64,000 bases of DNA from Gemmatimonadota bacterium (GCA_026387915.1 JAPLKS010000005.1:206410-270409), one strand, 5' to 3'. Numbered from the stretch's first letter, positions 32,745-42,327 are shown. Notes: generated from the sequence alone by a model not told the origin. Program-made: numbers and translations.

Positions 32745-33415
32745 CGCATGGGCGACGAAGGCGCGTATGCCAAGCGCAGGAACTCGTCGCGCGTCTTGGC
32801 GTCGTCGCGGAACGCACCCTTGAGCGAGGAGGTGAGCGTTTTGGAATTCTGCTTCTCAACACCGCGCATCATCATGCAGAGGTGGTACGCTTCAATGACC
32901 ACGCCAACGCCAACCGGTTGCAGCACCTCTTCGATGGCCTGCGCGATCTGCTCGGTGAGGCGTTCCTGTACCTGAAGCCGGCGGGCGAACACTTCGACAA
33001 TGCGCGGCAATTTTGACAACCCCACAATGCGCCCATTCGGGATGTAGGCGATGTGCGCCTTCCCAAAGAACGGCAGCATATGGTGTTCGCACATCGAATA
33101 GAGTTCGATGTCGCGCACCATGACCATCGAGTGATGCGATTCTTCGAACACCGCATCGCCGACGACATCCTGCACGTTCATCTGATACCCGCGCGTCAGC
33201 CAGGTCATGGACTTGGCCACACGACTCGGCGTCTTGGCGAGCCCGTCGCGCTGGGTGTCCTCGCCGAGGAGTTCGAGCTCTCGGCGGATGAGATTTTCGA
33301 ACTCGAGTTCGCGACCGATGCTCAGTTCGCCACCCGATTCAAAGGGATCATCGGCGGCATCAATACGCCCCGTGCTCCTCAGACGCGTCGCGTCACTGCC
33401 CTTCATATTCGACAT
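32741..33415 (-). CDS. folE: GTP cyclohydrolase I
   Basis: FolE (224 residues) converts GTP to 7,8-dihydroneopterin triphosphate. The zinc ligands are Cys109 and His112 in [16 protein letters not shown] and Cys180 in HLCMMMRG, numbered one below the E. coli residues. [17 protein letters not shown] and SSLKGAFR are also present. The ATG at 33415 overlaps the end of the PTPS gene by 23 bp, an unusually long overlap. An ATG nine bases further in is possible. It can feed folate or, with its neighbours, biopterin synthesis. Confidence 0.97.
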   Translation of the reverse strand: MSNMKGSDATRLRSTGRIDAADDPFESGGELSIGRELEFENLIRRELELLGEDTQRDGLAKTPSRVAKSMTWLTRGYQMNVQDVVGDAVFEESHHSMVMVRDIELYSMCEHHMLPFFGKAHIAYIPNGRIVGLSKLPRIVEVFARRLQVQERLTEQIAQAIEEVLQPVGVGVVIEAYHLCMMMRGVEKQNSKTLTSSLKGAFRDDAKTRDEFLRLAYAPSSPMR

Positions 33416-33806
33416 AGTTGTTCTCCGTTTCCCAGAGACGGAGCCGCGAGAGGCGGCCCGGGCGCAGCGCAGGTTCGAGCACGCGCCAGCACGCAAGAAT
33501 AATGTTCTCGCTCGTGGGATTTGTTCCCGACAGGAACGGCACGTCGAGATTGAGGTTCTTGTGGTCGACGTGCTGGACAAATTCGGACTCGACAATGCGT
33601 TTGACGAGTCCAAGGTCAATCACGTACCCCGTGGCCGAGTCTGGCTCCCCCGTGACTGAGACTTCGAGGACGTAGTTGTGCCCATGCCAGTTCGGGTGGT
33701 TGCACTTGCCGAAGATGCGTGTGTTTTCGGCGTCGCTCAGGGCCGGGTTGTGGACCCGGTGGGCGGCGTTGAAGGTGAGACGGCGGGTGACGGTGAGGAG
33801 AGGCAT
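33393..33806 (-). CDS. 6-pyruvoyl-tetrahydropterin synthase (PTPS) family protein
   Basis: A 137-residue protein. The zinc ligands are His16 (NAAHRV), His41 and His43 (WHGHNY), and catalytic Cys35 lies in [11 protein letters not shown]. The segments FGKCN-PN-HGHNY and [11 protein letters not shown], then PTSENI, follow the animal-type PTPS pattern more than QueD (carboxy-tetrahydropterin synthase). It is therefore likely to make 6-pyruvoyl-tetrahydropterin from the FolE product. A QueD-type function remains possible because the families are close. Confidence 0.9.
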   Translation of the reverse strand: MPLLTVTRRLTFNAAHRVHNPALSDAENTRIFGKCNHPNWHGHNYVLEVSVTGEPDSATGYVIDLGLVKRIVESEFVQHVDHKNLNLDVPFLSGTNPTSENIILACWRVLEPALRPGRLSRLRLWETENNYVEYEGQ

Positions 33807-34085
33807 AGGGGACCACGAGAGAAGAAACAGAGAGCCCCGCCCCGAGTGGGACGGAGCTCTCTATAGGGGGAAACGAAGAGGTTTTTTGAAGCCCTGTCGA
33901 ATGTATGAGGCCCTCACCCAGCTTTCCGCCTTCCCGCCGTGCGGGCATGACGTCAACCGAGATATCGAACCCACCCGGAAGGACTTATCGGCTCAAAAGA
34001 TAGGCCTCTTCGCTCCTGCTCTGTTCGAATGTAGGTTTCGGCATCAGGCGAGTCAATCAGTAGTTCACCCCTTTACGAGCGCCCC
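33807..34085. other. 279-bp intergenic region with hairpins, upstream of the PTPS operon
   Basis: No gene was recognised. On the - strand a TATAGA -10 element (33865-33860) may start the PTPS operon. An imperfect 15-bp stem lies around 33829-33860. CGAAGAGG (33874-33881) and CCTCTTCG (34005-34012) could pair across about 130 nt. A small RNA is possible. Confidence 0.35.
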
Positions 34086-34277
34086 ATGGATCTCGGACTT
34101 GTTGCGGCAGTGGCGATGCTCGTGGTATGGGCGGCCGGCACCTTCTTTTTTGACGCACCGGGCTGGATTCATGCGCTCCTAACGGTCGGCGTGTTCCTGA
34201 TTGTGCAGCGCGTGGTGGCGCTCTCCTCCGCGCCGGCCAAAGGCGGAAAGATCGGGAAGCACGGCAAGGGCAAATAG
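34086..34277 (+). CDS. small two-helix membrane protein (lmo0937/DUF5670-like)
   Basis: This 63-residue protein has two hydrophobic helices (LVAAVAMLVVWAAGTFFF and WIHALLTVGVFLIVQRVV) separated by a short turn with DAPGW, then a basic Gly/Lys tail (KGGKIGKHGKGK). The layout matches the lmo0937 small membrane protein family, often stress-linked and of unknown function. It stands alone between two - strand operons. Confidence 0.65.
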   Translation: MDLGLVAAVAMLVVWAAGTFFFDAPGWIHALLTVGVFLIVQRVVALSSAPAKGGKIGKHGKGK

Positions 34278-34350
34278 GACTCGCGCACCGCGGCGCGTAG
34301 GGCGTGTCGCCCCGCCGCACACGGCGATGGCCACACGCACCGCGCGTGGC

Positions 34351-35331
34351 TCAGATTTCCCAGTTCGAGAGCACCACGCCGCCGTTTGCTGGCGGACGCT
34401 CTTCAAAGTCCGCGAGGGCCATGCGCAGGTCGGTCCAGCGCACCCGCGCACCCATCGCCATAAAGCGGCGAAACACCCCGCGGTATGCACCCTGCACACG
34501 CACCGCGGCGCGCGCCGTCGACGCCCGCTGCGCGAGCGTGGCCAGCTGAGGCACCAGGCGGTCGAGGAGTAGCTCACTGCGCGCCACCAGCTTCAACACG
34601 CGCAACTCGTCTCGTGAGCGCCCCTCGACGAGTGGCGCCCAATGGCAGAGCGCAAACCCCACGAGCACGTCACCCTCAAGCACCAAGAGCGTGTCGCCAA
34701 GGCGGAGTGATTCGGTGAGTTCGATTTCGCGCGTAAAGTCGTAGCCGCCGCAGATCGACCCAGCCAGCGCGGCACATTCCCGCAACATGGAATCGTGGCT
34801 CGCCGCGCCAAGGCTGCTCAGGAGCAACACGGGCGCCAGCTCCGCGGCGGCTTCGACGGTGAGCGTTGTCGTCAGGGCACCGGGCACAAAGCCGAGCGTC
34901 GCGTAGAAGCCGATATTGTCCATGGTGCGCGGCATCGTCTCGAGTCCAATCACCGTGCATCGCTGTTGCTGGAGATGACGAACACCGGCGAGCACAATCG
35001 TCTTGCCGTTGCCATCGCCCTGCAGGTCGTCGCGGACCGCGAGGGGACCCATCCACCCTTCGACGCCCGAGGTGTGCGCAATATTGAACGCCGCCATATC
35101 ACCGTTGACATCGCGCCAGCACATAGCGCCAGTGCCAGCGTCCTCAATAGCGTAGCGCCAGATCAATGGATTGAGTGGCGGAACGCGCACGCCAACGAGT
35201 CCGTCGCGGCGATAGCGATCGGTAAACGCATCGCTGAACAGGATATTGAGCGGCCCCACATCGCGCGCTTCAATCGGGAACGGCCCCTGCATGGCCCGCG
35301 GCACGGGGTGCGCATCGCGACTGAACATCAC
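34351..35331 (-). CDS. GNAT-type acetyltransferase, double-domain
   Basis: The 326-residue protein has an N-terminal GNAT fold (GWMGPLAVRDDLQGDGNGKT, with GFYATLGF near residue 145) and a C-terminal half with a second GNAT-like region (VLEGDVLVGFALCHWAPL). The acetyl-CoA loop is a variant (DLQGDGNGK). It is the last gene of the resection operon and overlaps sbcC by 4 bp. A link to DNA end processing is only positional. Confidence 0.72.
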   Translation of the reverse strand: MMFSRDAHPVPRAMQGPFPIEARDVGPLNILFSDAFTDRYRRDGLVGVRVPPLNPLIWRYAIEDAGTGAMCWRDVNGDMAAFNIAHTSGVEGWMGPLAVRDDLQGDGNGKTIVLAGVRHLQQQRCTVIGLETMPRTMDNIGFYATLGFVPGALTTTLTVEAAAELAPVLLLSSLGAASHDSMLRECAALAGSICGGYDFTREIELTESLRLGDTLLVLEGDVLVGFALCHWAPLVEGRSRDELRVLKLVARSELLLDRLVPQLATLAQRASTARAAVRVQGAYRGVFRRFMAMGARVRWTDLRMALADFEERPPANGGVVLSNWEI

Positions 35332-37775
35332 GCGCCGCCGTCCGATGCCATGAGCGTCAACGCCGGCGCTTCGGTCGCCGCGCCGCGCCGCACAACGGCC
35401 GCACCGGTCCGTTCGTCGAGCCCGACTTCGATCACCTGATCGAGCCCGTCCCGCACCCCTTCGATGTGCGTAATTAAAATCACCTGCTCAAACCGGTCCT
35501 GCAGCCCGCGTAGCAGCTCCACCACATTGTGGCGGCGCGTCTCGTCCAACGATCCAAAAATTTCATCGAGCACCAGTAGCGAGAACGCCTGCCCCGCCCG
35601 TTCCGCAATCATCTGCGAAATCGCGAGGCGGAGCACGAGATTCGCGAGATCTTCCTCGCCGCCGGAAATCACGGGCTTCGGCACGCCATCCTCGAGGACG
35701 ACAATGCGATACTTGTCGTCGAGCTCGAGTTCCGTGTACCGCGCATCGGTGAGTTCGGTGAGAAACGCACTTGCCAGCTCCGAGAGTTCCGGTCGCATAG
35801 CAAAATTGAGGTCGGTGCGCAGGTCGCCGTACGCGCGGTGCAGTTCGTCATGCATCCGCTTGTCGCGCTCGAGCCGCTCGAGTTGTTGCTCCACGCGAGC
35901 GAGATCCTCACGCTGCCGCAGCGAACGGTCGAGCGCCGCACGGGCGAGTGCGGCCTCCGTCTGGTGCGCCATCGCGCTCAGGGTGGCCGTCTGTAACTGC
36001 TCAATGAGCGCCGCATGCTGATCGCGGAGCGACCCATATTCTTCTTCCGTGACCGCGAGCACCGTGCGCCGCTGCAACACCGTGTCACGCTTGGCAGTGA
36101 GCGCGACGAGTTCTCGCGCGGCACTCTCTTGCTCGCGCCGCATCGTGGGCTCGCGCTCCACCTGCATGTTGAGCCGGTTGGTCTGCGTACTCACCGCCGC
36201 CAACTCCTCAAACTGCTTCTCGATCTGCTTGTGCCGGGCGAAATCGTAGCCGCCGGGAATACTGGCCAGCTCGGCCGTGAGTGATGCGGCGCGCTGCTCT
36301 TTGGCCGAGAGATCACGGCTGAAATGCGCCAGCTGTCCCACAGCCAGCTTCACCCGCTCCAGCTTTCGCTCGAGCGCCACAACATCGGCCTGTAGCTTGC
36401 GCCGCTCTTCGTCCAGCGCCGCCACATCCTCAGGCATCAGGTCGAGTTGCTCAAGGCGCGAACGGAAGTACGAGCCGTCGGCCGACACGGTCTCGATCTG
36501 ACCGTCGAGCAAGTCGAGCACTTGCCGATAATGGTCGCCCAGCGGTCGCTGGCAGGTCGGGCACATACCGGCATCACCAAGATTCACGAGCTTGTCGCGT
36601 TGCTCCTTGAGCTCCGAATATTGCGTGCGCAACGCGTTGCGCCGCGTCTCGGCTTCTTGCCGGTCGCGCACCCACTCCGTGCGTCGCACCTCGAGCGCAC
36701 CCTGTGCGGCCTCCACGGCGCGCCGCTTGGCTTCGAGCTCGAGCGTGATCTGCTCTTCGTGGACGGGCGCCGTCTGCACGCGGTCGCGCTGGTCGCGCAG
36801 CGCCCCCACTTCCGCCTGCAACTCCCGCTCCTGCTTCACCTGCTCCTGCCGTCGTCCGTCGTGTATCGCCAGTTCGCGGAGCTTGTTGAGCTCCACACCC
36901 ACGTCGTGAAAGGGCACCAACTGCGCGGTCAGCGGCAACAATGCTTCACGCGCGGCGGCGATCTGCCGAAACTCCACGAGCACGCGCTCCGCATTGCGCT
37001 GCTGCGCGCCCAGTTCCATGTCGAGCACGCGGAGATCGGCGTCGAGAATCTGCAGTTCGTCACGCTGGCGTTGCGCGTCGAGCCAGCGTGGGGCGAATCC
37101 ATCGAGCTGCAACTGCAGCACCGCGCGCAACGACTCGGACTCCGCCAGCCGCGCCGACGCCTCGCGCAACCGGGCGTCCGCCAAGAGAATCTCGGCGTTC
37201 ACCAACGCAGCGTCCGGCATGCCGGTCATCATCCCCGAAATCTCGGCGCGAAGCTCGCGCCGCCGTAGCTCGGCGAGTTCTTGCGCCGTCCGCAGTTTTT
37301 CGTAGCCGAGGACGCGCGACAGAAAGTGCGCACGCTCGCTTGGGGATTTGGACGCCATCACGGTGAGCTCTTTCTGCCCCGTGAAGTACGTATTGAAGAA
37401 CTCCGCGCGCGTCATCCCGAGGCGGCGTTGCAAGAGATCGCCAACGGCCGTTGCGGAGTTCGCAATCGGTTGGTCGGCACCGTCGAGGTATACCTCGGCC
37501 ATCGTCAGGCCGCGCACCACCACGTAGCGATGTCCGGCTAACTCAAAGTCGAGCTCGACTTTGACCTGTGCGCGCGGCGGAGCGCCCGTGAAGCGAATGG
37601 ATTCCTTGCCGCCGCGCGCCGTGTCACCGCCGTACAGCGCCCACGCCACCGCCTCGAGAATCGTCGACTTGCCCACACCGTTGGGCCCGATGATTCCCGT
37701 GAGCCCCGTCTCAAAGCCGATGTCGGTGTCGGCGTGTTGACGGAAGTTCGTGAGGCGGAGGCGGTTGAGTTTCAC
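35328..37775 (-). CDS. sbcC: SbcC/Rad50-type SMC ATPase
   Basis: This 815-residue ATPase pairs with SbcD/Mre11 in DNA end processing. Walker A GPNGVGKST is at residues 30-38. Long coiled coils flank a zinc-hook-like CPTCQRPLGD in the middle (about residue 408-420), as in Rad50. The C-terminal signature is VISGGEEDLANLVL and Walker B is LLVLDEIFGSLDE. Its start overlaps the sbcD stop by 4 bp. Shorter than E. coli SbcC (about 1048), it is closer to archaeal Rad50 in size. Confidence 0.94.
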   Translation of the reverse strand: MKLNRLRLTNFRQHADTDIGFETGLTGIIGPNGVGKSTILEAVAWALYGGDTARGGKESIRFTGAPPRAQVKVELDFELAGHRYVVVRGLTMAEVYLDGADQPIANSATAVGDLLQRRLGMTRAEFFNTYFTGQKELTVMASKSPSERAHFLSRVLGYEKLRTAQELAELRRRELRAEISGMMTGMPDAALVNAEILLADARLREASARLAESESLRAVLQLQLDGFAPRWLDAQRQRDELQILDADLRVLDMELGAQQRNAERVLVEFRQIAAAREALLPLTAQLVPFHDVGVELNKLRELAIHDGRRQEQVKQERELQAEVGALRDQRDRVQTAPVHEEQITLELEAKRRAVEAAQGALEVRRTEWVRDRQEAETRRNALRTQYSELKEQRDKLVNLGDAGMCPTCQRPLGDHYRQVLDLLDGQIETVSADGSYFRSRLEQLDLMPEDVAALDEERRKLQADVVALERKLERVKLAVGQLAHFSRDLSAKEQRAASLTAELASIPGGYDFARHKQIEKQFEELAAVSTQTNRLNMQVEREPTMRREQESAARELVALTAKRDTVLQRRTVLAVTEEEYGSLRDQHAALIEQLQTATLSAMAHQTEAALARAALDRSLRQREDLARVEQQLERLERDKRMHDELHRAYGDLRTDLNFAMRPELSELASAFLTELTDARYTELELDDKYRIVVLEDGVPKPVISGGEEDLANLVLRLAISQMIAERAGQAFSLLVLDEIFGSLDETRRHNVVELLRGLQDRFEQVILITHIEGVRDGLDQVIEVGLDERTGAAVVRRGAATEAPALTLMASDGGA

Positions 37776-38968
37776 GCGTCTTCCGCCGCCGCTGCGGAGT
37801 CGCGGATCGCGCCCATGGACTCGGCCTCGCGCAGGTAGTGGAGCCCGAGCTCCACCAGCGCGTCACGATCGATGTCGGACGTCAGCGTGCGACTGCGCAG
37901 CGATTCGCGCAGTGTGTCCGCGAGCGAGGCACGCCGGCCCGGTGCGCCGCTCGTCGCGGGGCGGACCATCTCCGGACGGCGCGTATCGAGATGAAAATGC
38001 AGCGCACGGCGTTGCAGATCGCGCAACGCCTTGTGGTCGACTTCGCGCAACACGTGGCGGGGCACGTCACGTGCGACGAGGCGCACCACCTTGCCGTCGA
38101 TGCCACCAGGCGCCTTGTCGACGGCGGCCGCGATGGCCGCGTCGAGATCCGGCGCCGACATGCCACGCCCAGCAATCGGCGTGAGATCGACCAAGGGGCG
38201 CGCCACTGTCAGCGGGTGGAACGTCTGCTTCCCGGTGACGAGATCACGCTCGATCATCCCCTTGCCGGGAAGCTTCTGCTCGCGCTCTTCCTCGATTTCG
38301 CCCCACGGATTGGAACTGGTGTAGTCGAGCGCGCCGCTGTAGTACGCGTTCGGCCCCACCCGCTTGTAGACGTGATAATGCCCGAGCGCGACGTAGTTCC
38401 ACCCCGGCGACGACACATCGGCCGCAGGGATTTGGAGCGACGCGCGATCGGTATGCTCCAGATGTTGTGGAATGGCGCCGGCCACTTCGCCGTGCAGCAC
38501 CAACACATTCGTCGTCGCGTCAGGATCAGGCTCGAGCGCGACGCTCCCTGGCGGCATGTCGGGCACCGCGAGAATCGAGAGCCCATGCTCCGGAAAGCGT
38601 AGGCGACGCGGCTCGCTGTCCACCACATGAATCCCGAGCGGCGCAAAGAGCCGGAGAATGCACGTGGTCTCGCTCGAGCGTGGCATATCGTGATTGCCCG
38701 CCACCATCACGACGATCGCGTCGGGCAACTCGCGCATCAATCGCGAGAACTGCGCGAATGCATGCAGAATGGCGGGATTGGTGGGGCGGACGGTGTGAAA
38801 GACGTCGCCGCCAATCAGCACGAGCTCCGGTCGCAGTTCAATGACGCGATCGATCGCCCGCGTGAACGAGAGCGCAACGTCGGCCTCGCGCTGATTGATG
38901 CCGGCGGGCGTCGTTCGCTGGAACTGGCGGAAGCCGAGATGCAGGTCTGAGAGGTGAACCAGTCGCAC
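37772..38968 (-). CDS. sbcD: SbcD/Mre11-type nuclease
   Basis: The 398-residue calcineurin-like nuclease has the metal-binding motifs DLHLG (Asp8, His10), GGDVFHT, GNHD, LHGEVAG and GHYHVYK. The GTG at 38968 is chosen because it places VRLVHLSDLHLG at the start. Partner of the following SbcC/Rad50 (4-bp overlap), it processes DNA ends, hairpins and protein-blocked breaks. The C-terminal ~130 residues are variable, as in the family. Confidence 0.93.
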   Translation of the reverse strand: MRLVHLSDLHLGFRQFQRTTPAGINQREADVALSFTRAIDRVIELRPELVLIGGDVFHTVRPTNPAILHAFAQFSRLMRELPDAIVVMVAGNHDMPRSSETTCILRLFAPLGIHVVDSEPRRLRFPEHGLSILAVPDMPPGSVALEPDPDATTNVLVLHGEVAGAIPQHLEHTDRASLQIPAADVSSPGWNYVALGHYHVYKRVGPNAYYSGALDYTSSNPWGEIEEEREQKLPGKGMIERDLVTGKQTFHPLTVARPLVDLTPIAGRGMSAPDLDAAIAAAVDKAPGGIDGKVVRLVARDVPRHVLREVDHKALRDLQRRALHFHLDTRRPEMVRPATSGAPGRRASLADTLRESLRSRTLTSDIDRDALVELGLHYLREAESMGAIRDSAAAAEDA

Positions 38969-39021
38969 GACTCTAATGTACGCGAGGAGCGCGAAACCCG
39001 CAGGTCGTTTTTCGGCCTCGG

Positions 39022-40977
39022 CTAGAACCCGTAGGGGTCGTCCCCAGGGTTGGTCCGGAGGGCCGGCCGCGGTGCGGCGGGGGGCACCCGCTCCCCTGCC
39101 ACCCGCCGCTTGAGCTGGGCACGGAAATAGCTCTTGGGGTCCTCTGGGCGCGCCTGGAGCGTGCGATTGCGGGCGCGCAGCACTTCGTCCTCTTCGGCCA
39201 GCGCGATCGTCTCCTTGACCCACTCCAGCGTCACGCTGGCATCAAGGGCGCGGAGCGATCGCGTAATGGCCGACTCTAACGTGGGTTCCTCGGCCTGCGG
39301 GAACCGTTCAACCCCCTCGCGCCCAGACAACACGGCGGGGCGCGGAAAGCGCACGAACACCGGCTGCGCGAAGTGCGGGTGACGCACCATCAACTGGCCT
39401 TTTTCGAGCGTCGAGAGCTTGGTGCGCGTGGCGGGCGACAGCGTCGCGTAGCCGGGCGTCGCCAACTCGTCGGCGTCCATGCGGCCAAAGAGTGCGGTGC
39501 CACAGTTCCCCACCACACGACGGTGCACCTGCGACCGGAACTGCTGCGCGGCAAACAATACGAGCCCGAGGTAGCGCCCCCGTTCGGCAATATCCAACAG
39601 CATCGCCCGCACATAGGTCTCAGGCCCGTCGCTCGGCGCGTACTTATTGAGCTCGTCTACAAAGACGATCACGTGCTCCACGCCGAGTGTGCGCTTTTCG
39701 AGATGCTCGCGCAGCTGCGACACCACGCGCGCAAAAATCAAATCCTGCGCGTCTTCCTCAAGATTGGCCACATCCACCACGTACACACCGCGGTCGCGGA
39801 ACGCACCAAAGGGGAGGTCGCTCACCGTGCCGTCGTCGGTCACGAGCCCGCGGCACCGCGTGGAAATATTCGTGAGGCGGTTTCGCACTTTGCGAATCGT
39901 GGCCACGTGGTGCGTGCGCCACGATTCGTGATTCTTGGCTTCCATACCGCGCAGCAAATCGCGGAACCAGCCTTCCAGATCCGTGAACGACTGCACACGG
40001 TGTTCCACCGAAAGCACGCCGTCGGCAGCAAAGGGCTGATCAACCACGCGCTCCTTGATGAAGTCGATCAGTGCGTCGGCTTTGGCGTCGATGTCGTCCT
40101 TGTTGAGCAACACTTCGGCGTACTGCAACACTTCGCGAAGCCCCCAGCTCAGCGGACGCACATTGTGCGCAAGCGCTTCGTTGGAACGCAGGGTGTTGAG
40201 CGCGTAGCCGCGCGCTGAATAGGGCGCAAAGTATTCAACGTGCTGGAACGGTTCTGCCGGCACACCCATCGCGTCATAGAGGGCGCGGTCAGACTCGTCG
40301 AGTCGCGTGGCGGGCTGGTCGAGAAAGCAAAGGTCCGGCCCCTTCACGTTGAAACAGACGGCCGCCACGCGTCCTTTCTTTTCGGGAAAGTGCGCGAAGA
40401 TCGACGAGAGCAACCATTCCACAGCGCTCGTTTTCGTCGCCAGTCCGGACACACCACTGATGTTGAGGTGCGCCGCTTCGGGCCCCAACAAAAAATCGGC
40501 GTCGAGAAATACCGGTGACTGCGTCCCCCCCGCGCGGTACATCCCCACGGGGATCCCCGTGTTTTCGCCTTCCTTGAGGTACCCGTCCATGCGCAACGCG
40601 ACGGCGACGTCATTGTCCGTAGCCAGATGCACGGTGCCGCTTCCCACCGGCTGGAGCGGCTCTTCGGGGATGTGTCGCAACACCGCCGCGGAGTAGAGCC
40701 GGACTTCCGTGCGCCGAGTGGGCGCAGCGCCAGCGGACGACGGCGAGCCGTCGTGCCCAAGGACGTCGTGCAGTGGTGTTTCGAGATCGGTGTAGGCGAA
40801 CCCTTCGGTGACCACACCATACGTCCGCGGGAGCGCGCCATTCACCGGCTGCTCCCCTTCCACGCGCACAATGGTGCCGATCCCCACGGGCGAGTCGAGG
40901 GCGGTCCAGAAGTGGAACTCGTGCGGAGTATTCGGGCGTCGCTCAGTGGCGACGATGCGGCCAAGGACGGTGTTCAT
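39022..40977 (-). CDS. herA: HerA-like ATPase/translocase
   Basis: This 651-residue protein begins with a HAS-barrel-like domain (LGRIVATERRPNTPHEFHFW) followed by a HerA/FtsK-type RecA ATPase core. The P-loop is a variant, SGVSGLATKTSA, near residue 190, with no Gly directly before the Lys. The Walker B motif is HVIVFVDELNKYAP, and an arginine-finger region follows in GNCGTALFGRMDADELATP. HerA drives DNA through the NurA nuclease in archaea. Here it lies between the nurA-like and sbcD genes on the same strand. Confidence 0.88.
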   Translation of the reverse strand: MNTVLGRIVATERRPNTPHEFHFWTALDSPVGIGTIVRVEGEQPVNGALPRTYGVVTEGFAYTDLETPLHDVLGHDGSPSSAGAAPTRRTEVRLYSAAVLRHIPEEPLQPVGSGTVHLATDNDVAVALRMDGYLKEGENTGIPVGMYRAGGTQSPVFLDADFLLGPEAAHLNISGVSGLATKTSAVEWLLSSIFAHFPEKKGRVAAVCFNVKGPDLCFLDQPATRLDESDRALYDAMGVPAEPFQHVEYFAPYSARGYALNTLRSNEALAHNVRPLSWGLREVLQYAEVLLNKDDIDAKADALIDFIKERVVDQPFAADGVLSVEHRVQSFTDLEGWFRDLLRGMEAKNHESWRTHHVATIRKVRNRLTNISTRCRGLVTDDGTVSDLPFGAFRDRGVYVVDVANLEEDAQDLIFARVVSQLREHLEKRTLGVEHVIVFVDELNKYAPSDGPETYVRAMLLDIAERGRYLGLVLFAAQQFRSQVHRRVVGNCGTALFGRMDADELATPGYATLSPATRTKLSTLEKGQLMVRHPHFAQPVFVRFPRPAVLSGREGVERFPQAEEPTLESAITRSLRALDASVTLEWVKETIALAEEDEVLRARNRTLQARPEDPKSYFRAQLKRRVAGERVPPAAPRPALRTNPGDDPYGF

Positions 40978-41050
40978 CGTACGGCGAAAGGTAGCAGGGC
41001 GCGGCCTCGTCGGTCACGGTCGGCCGAGGGGCCGACGACGGCGGCCACTG

Positions 41051-42070
41051 CTACGCGGTGACCGCCCGCAGGTACTCTTCGCAACTGCGGATTCCGTACG
41101 CCATCGTGCTCCATCGCCGGTCCGGAAGCGACACCGGCGCCCGTTCGGCGAGCACCCACCGACTCACGAGATCCGCGCGCTCAGTAGAGAAATGCGATCG
41201 GGCAATCTCCACGCGCACGAGGCCAAAGAATGGGTCGCGCCCGCGCGCGTCGCGGAGCCGCAGATACCAACTTGCCACCCCTGTCCGGCGCGGGGAGCGA
41301 ATTTCGAAACCCGTGGTGCGCGCGCCTTCGGGTAGAGCGAGCACGGTGTCCACGGCATCGCCTTCGGCGTAGAGCGTCCGGTGCGACTTCACCACGCCCA
41401 CGGCGTGCTCGTGCTGCGCCGCCGCGCCACTCGCGGCGATGCCACCGTCCACGTACAGCGGTCCGTCGCCCTCGAGGCACCACTGTTCGGCGAGCGCGAT
41501 TTCCAGCGATTCGCGTTTGCGTTGCACCGCCGTGCGTGCGAGCGCGATCAACTCCGCGGGGTGCCGCACCGGAGCACCGACCGCACCGTCAATGGTGTCT
41601 ACGACATCGAGCCCCGCCGCGCGCATCGCGTCGACACTACCGTCCGCCACGAGCGACACGGGGAGATAGAGAGCCCGCGCAATCAGCGGCGCTTCACGCC
41701 ACGTGGATAATTCGCGCTCCACACGCACGCGCACCACCGCGGCCACGGTGCCGTGCACCACCGGCATGCCGGTGGACCACCGTTCCACGACGCGGCTGTT
41801 CTGCACGCCGTCGAGAAAGGCGTGAAAGCCTGCGATGGGTGGTTCGGCGAGTTCGCGCACCGCGAGGCGATCGCCTTCGATGGGGGTGGCCGCTTGGAGG
41901 CGCGGCGGGTCGCCGTCGAGTGCAGAGAACTCGAGTGGCGTGTCATCATCGGCGCGGGTGGCCGCCGGTGTGGCGCCGTGCGCGCGCAACTCGCGCAGCA
42001 CTCGTAGCGCCTCGCGGGCCGTCAGCCCACCGGCCGTGTCGAGTGAAATCAGGTGACCCCGATGTCCCAC
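41051..42070 (-). CDS. nurA: NurA-like nuclease
   Basis: A 339-residue protein (GTG at 42070) with the sparse NurA-domain pattern: Asp87 in FLDGVQNSR, Asp208 in GPLYVDGGIA and Lys228 in VGVVKSHRTLYA. NurA is a 5'-to-3' exonuclease that works with HerA. Similarity is weak overall and the call rests on the motifs plus the adjacent herA-sbcD-sbcC genes. It overlaps the RAM-domain gene by 22 bp. Alternative: an unknown protein of the same operon. Confidence 0.65.
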   Translation of the reverse strand: MGHRGHLISLDTAGGLTAREALRVLRELRAHGATPAATRADDDTPLEFSALDGDPPRLQAATPIEGDRLAVRELAEPPIAGFHAFLDGVQNSRVVERWSTGMPVVHGTVAAVVRVRVERELSTWREAPLIARALYLPVSLVADGSVDAMRAAGLDVVDTIDGAVGAPVRHPAELIALARTAVQRKRESLEIALAEQWCLEGDGPLYVDGGIAASGAAAQHEHAVGVVKSHRTLYAEGDAVDTVLALPEGARTTGFEIRSPRRTGVASWYLRLRDARGRDPFFGLVRVEIARSHFSTERADLVSRWVLAERAPVSLPDRRWSTMAYGIRSCEEYLRAVTA

Positions 42071-42327
42071 GCCTGCTCGAGATCCGCCTTGGAGTACGCG
42101 CGGAACGCGGTGAGCGTGGTGGTGCGCACGAGCCCGGGCACGTCAGGAAACTCCTCGGTGACGATGCGCGCGATGTCTTCATACTGTGGCACCTTCACCA
42201 TTACGACGAGATCCCATTCGCCACTCACCGAATAGACCTCTGCCACGCCCTCAATGCCCGCCAGCTTGCGCGCGCATTGCGGGATGAGCCGCGGCTCCGC
42301 TTTCACAAGCACGATGGTGGTAATCAT
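42049..42327 (-). CDS. stand-alone RAM/AsnC-type ligand-binding domain protein
   Basis: A 92-residue protein with the C-terminal ligand-binding fold of Lrp/AsnC regulators: TTIVLVKAEPRLIPQCAR, VYSVSGEWDLVVMV and VRTTTLTAFRAYSK. The DNA-binding helix-turn-helix of Lrp is absent, so it may bind an amino acid and act by protein contact. The ATG at 42327 overlaps the upstream gene (ATGA). Its place in the resection operon is conserved only in the sense of coupling seen here. Confidence 0.82.
   Translation of the reverse strand: MITTIVLVKAEPRLIPQCARKLAGIEGVAEVYSVSGEWDLVVMVKVPQYEDIARIVTEEFPDVPGLVRTTTLTAFRAYSKADLEQAWDIGVT

Noticed and set aside
33676..34182. Open frame across the PTPS start and the spacer (+)
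   Set aside because: It is antisense to PTPS and overlaps the start of the small membrane protein gene.
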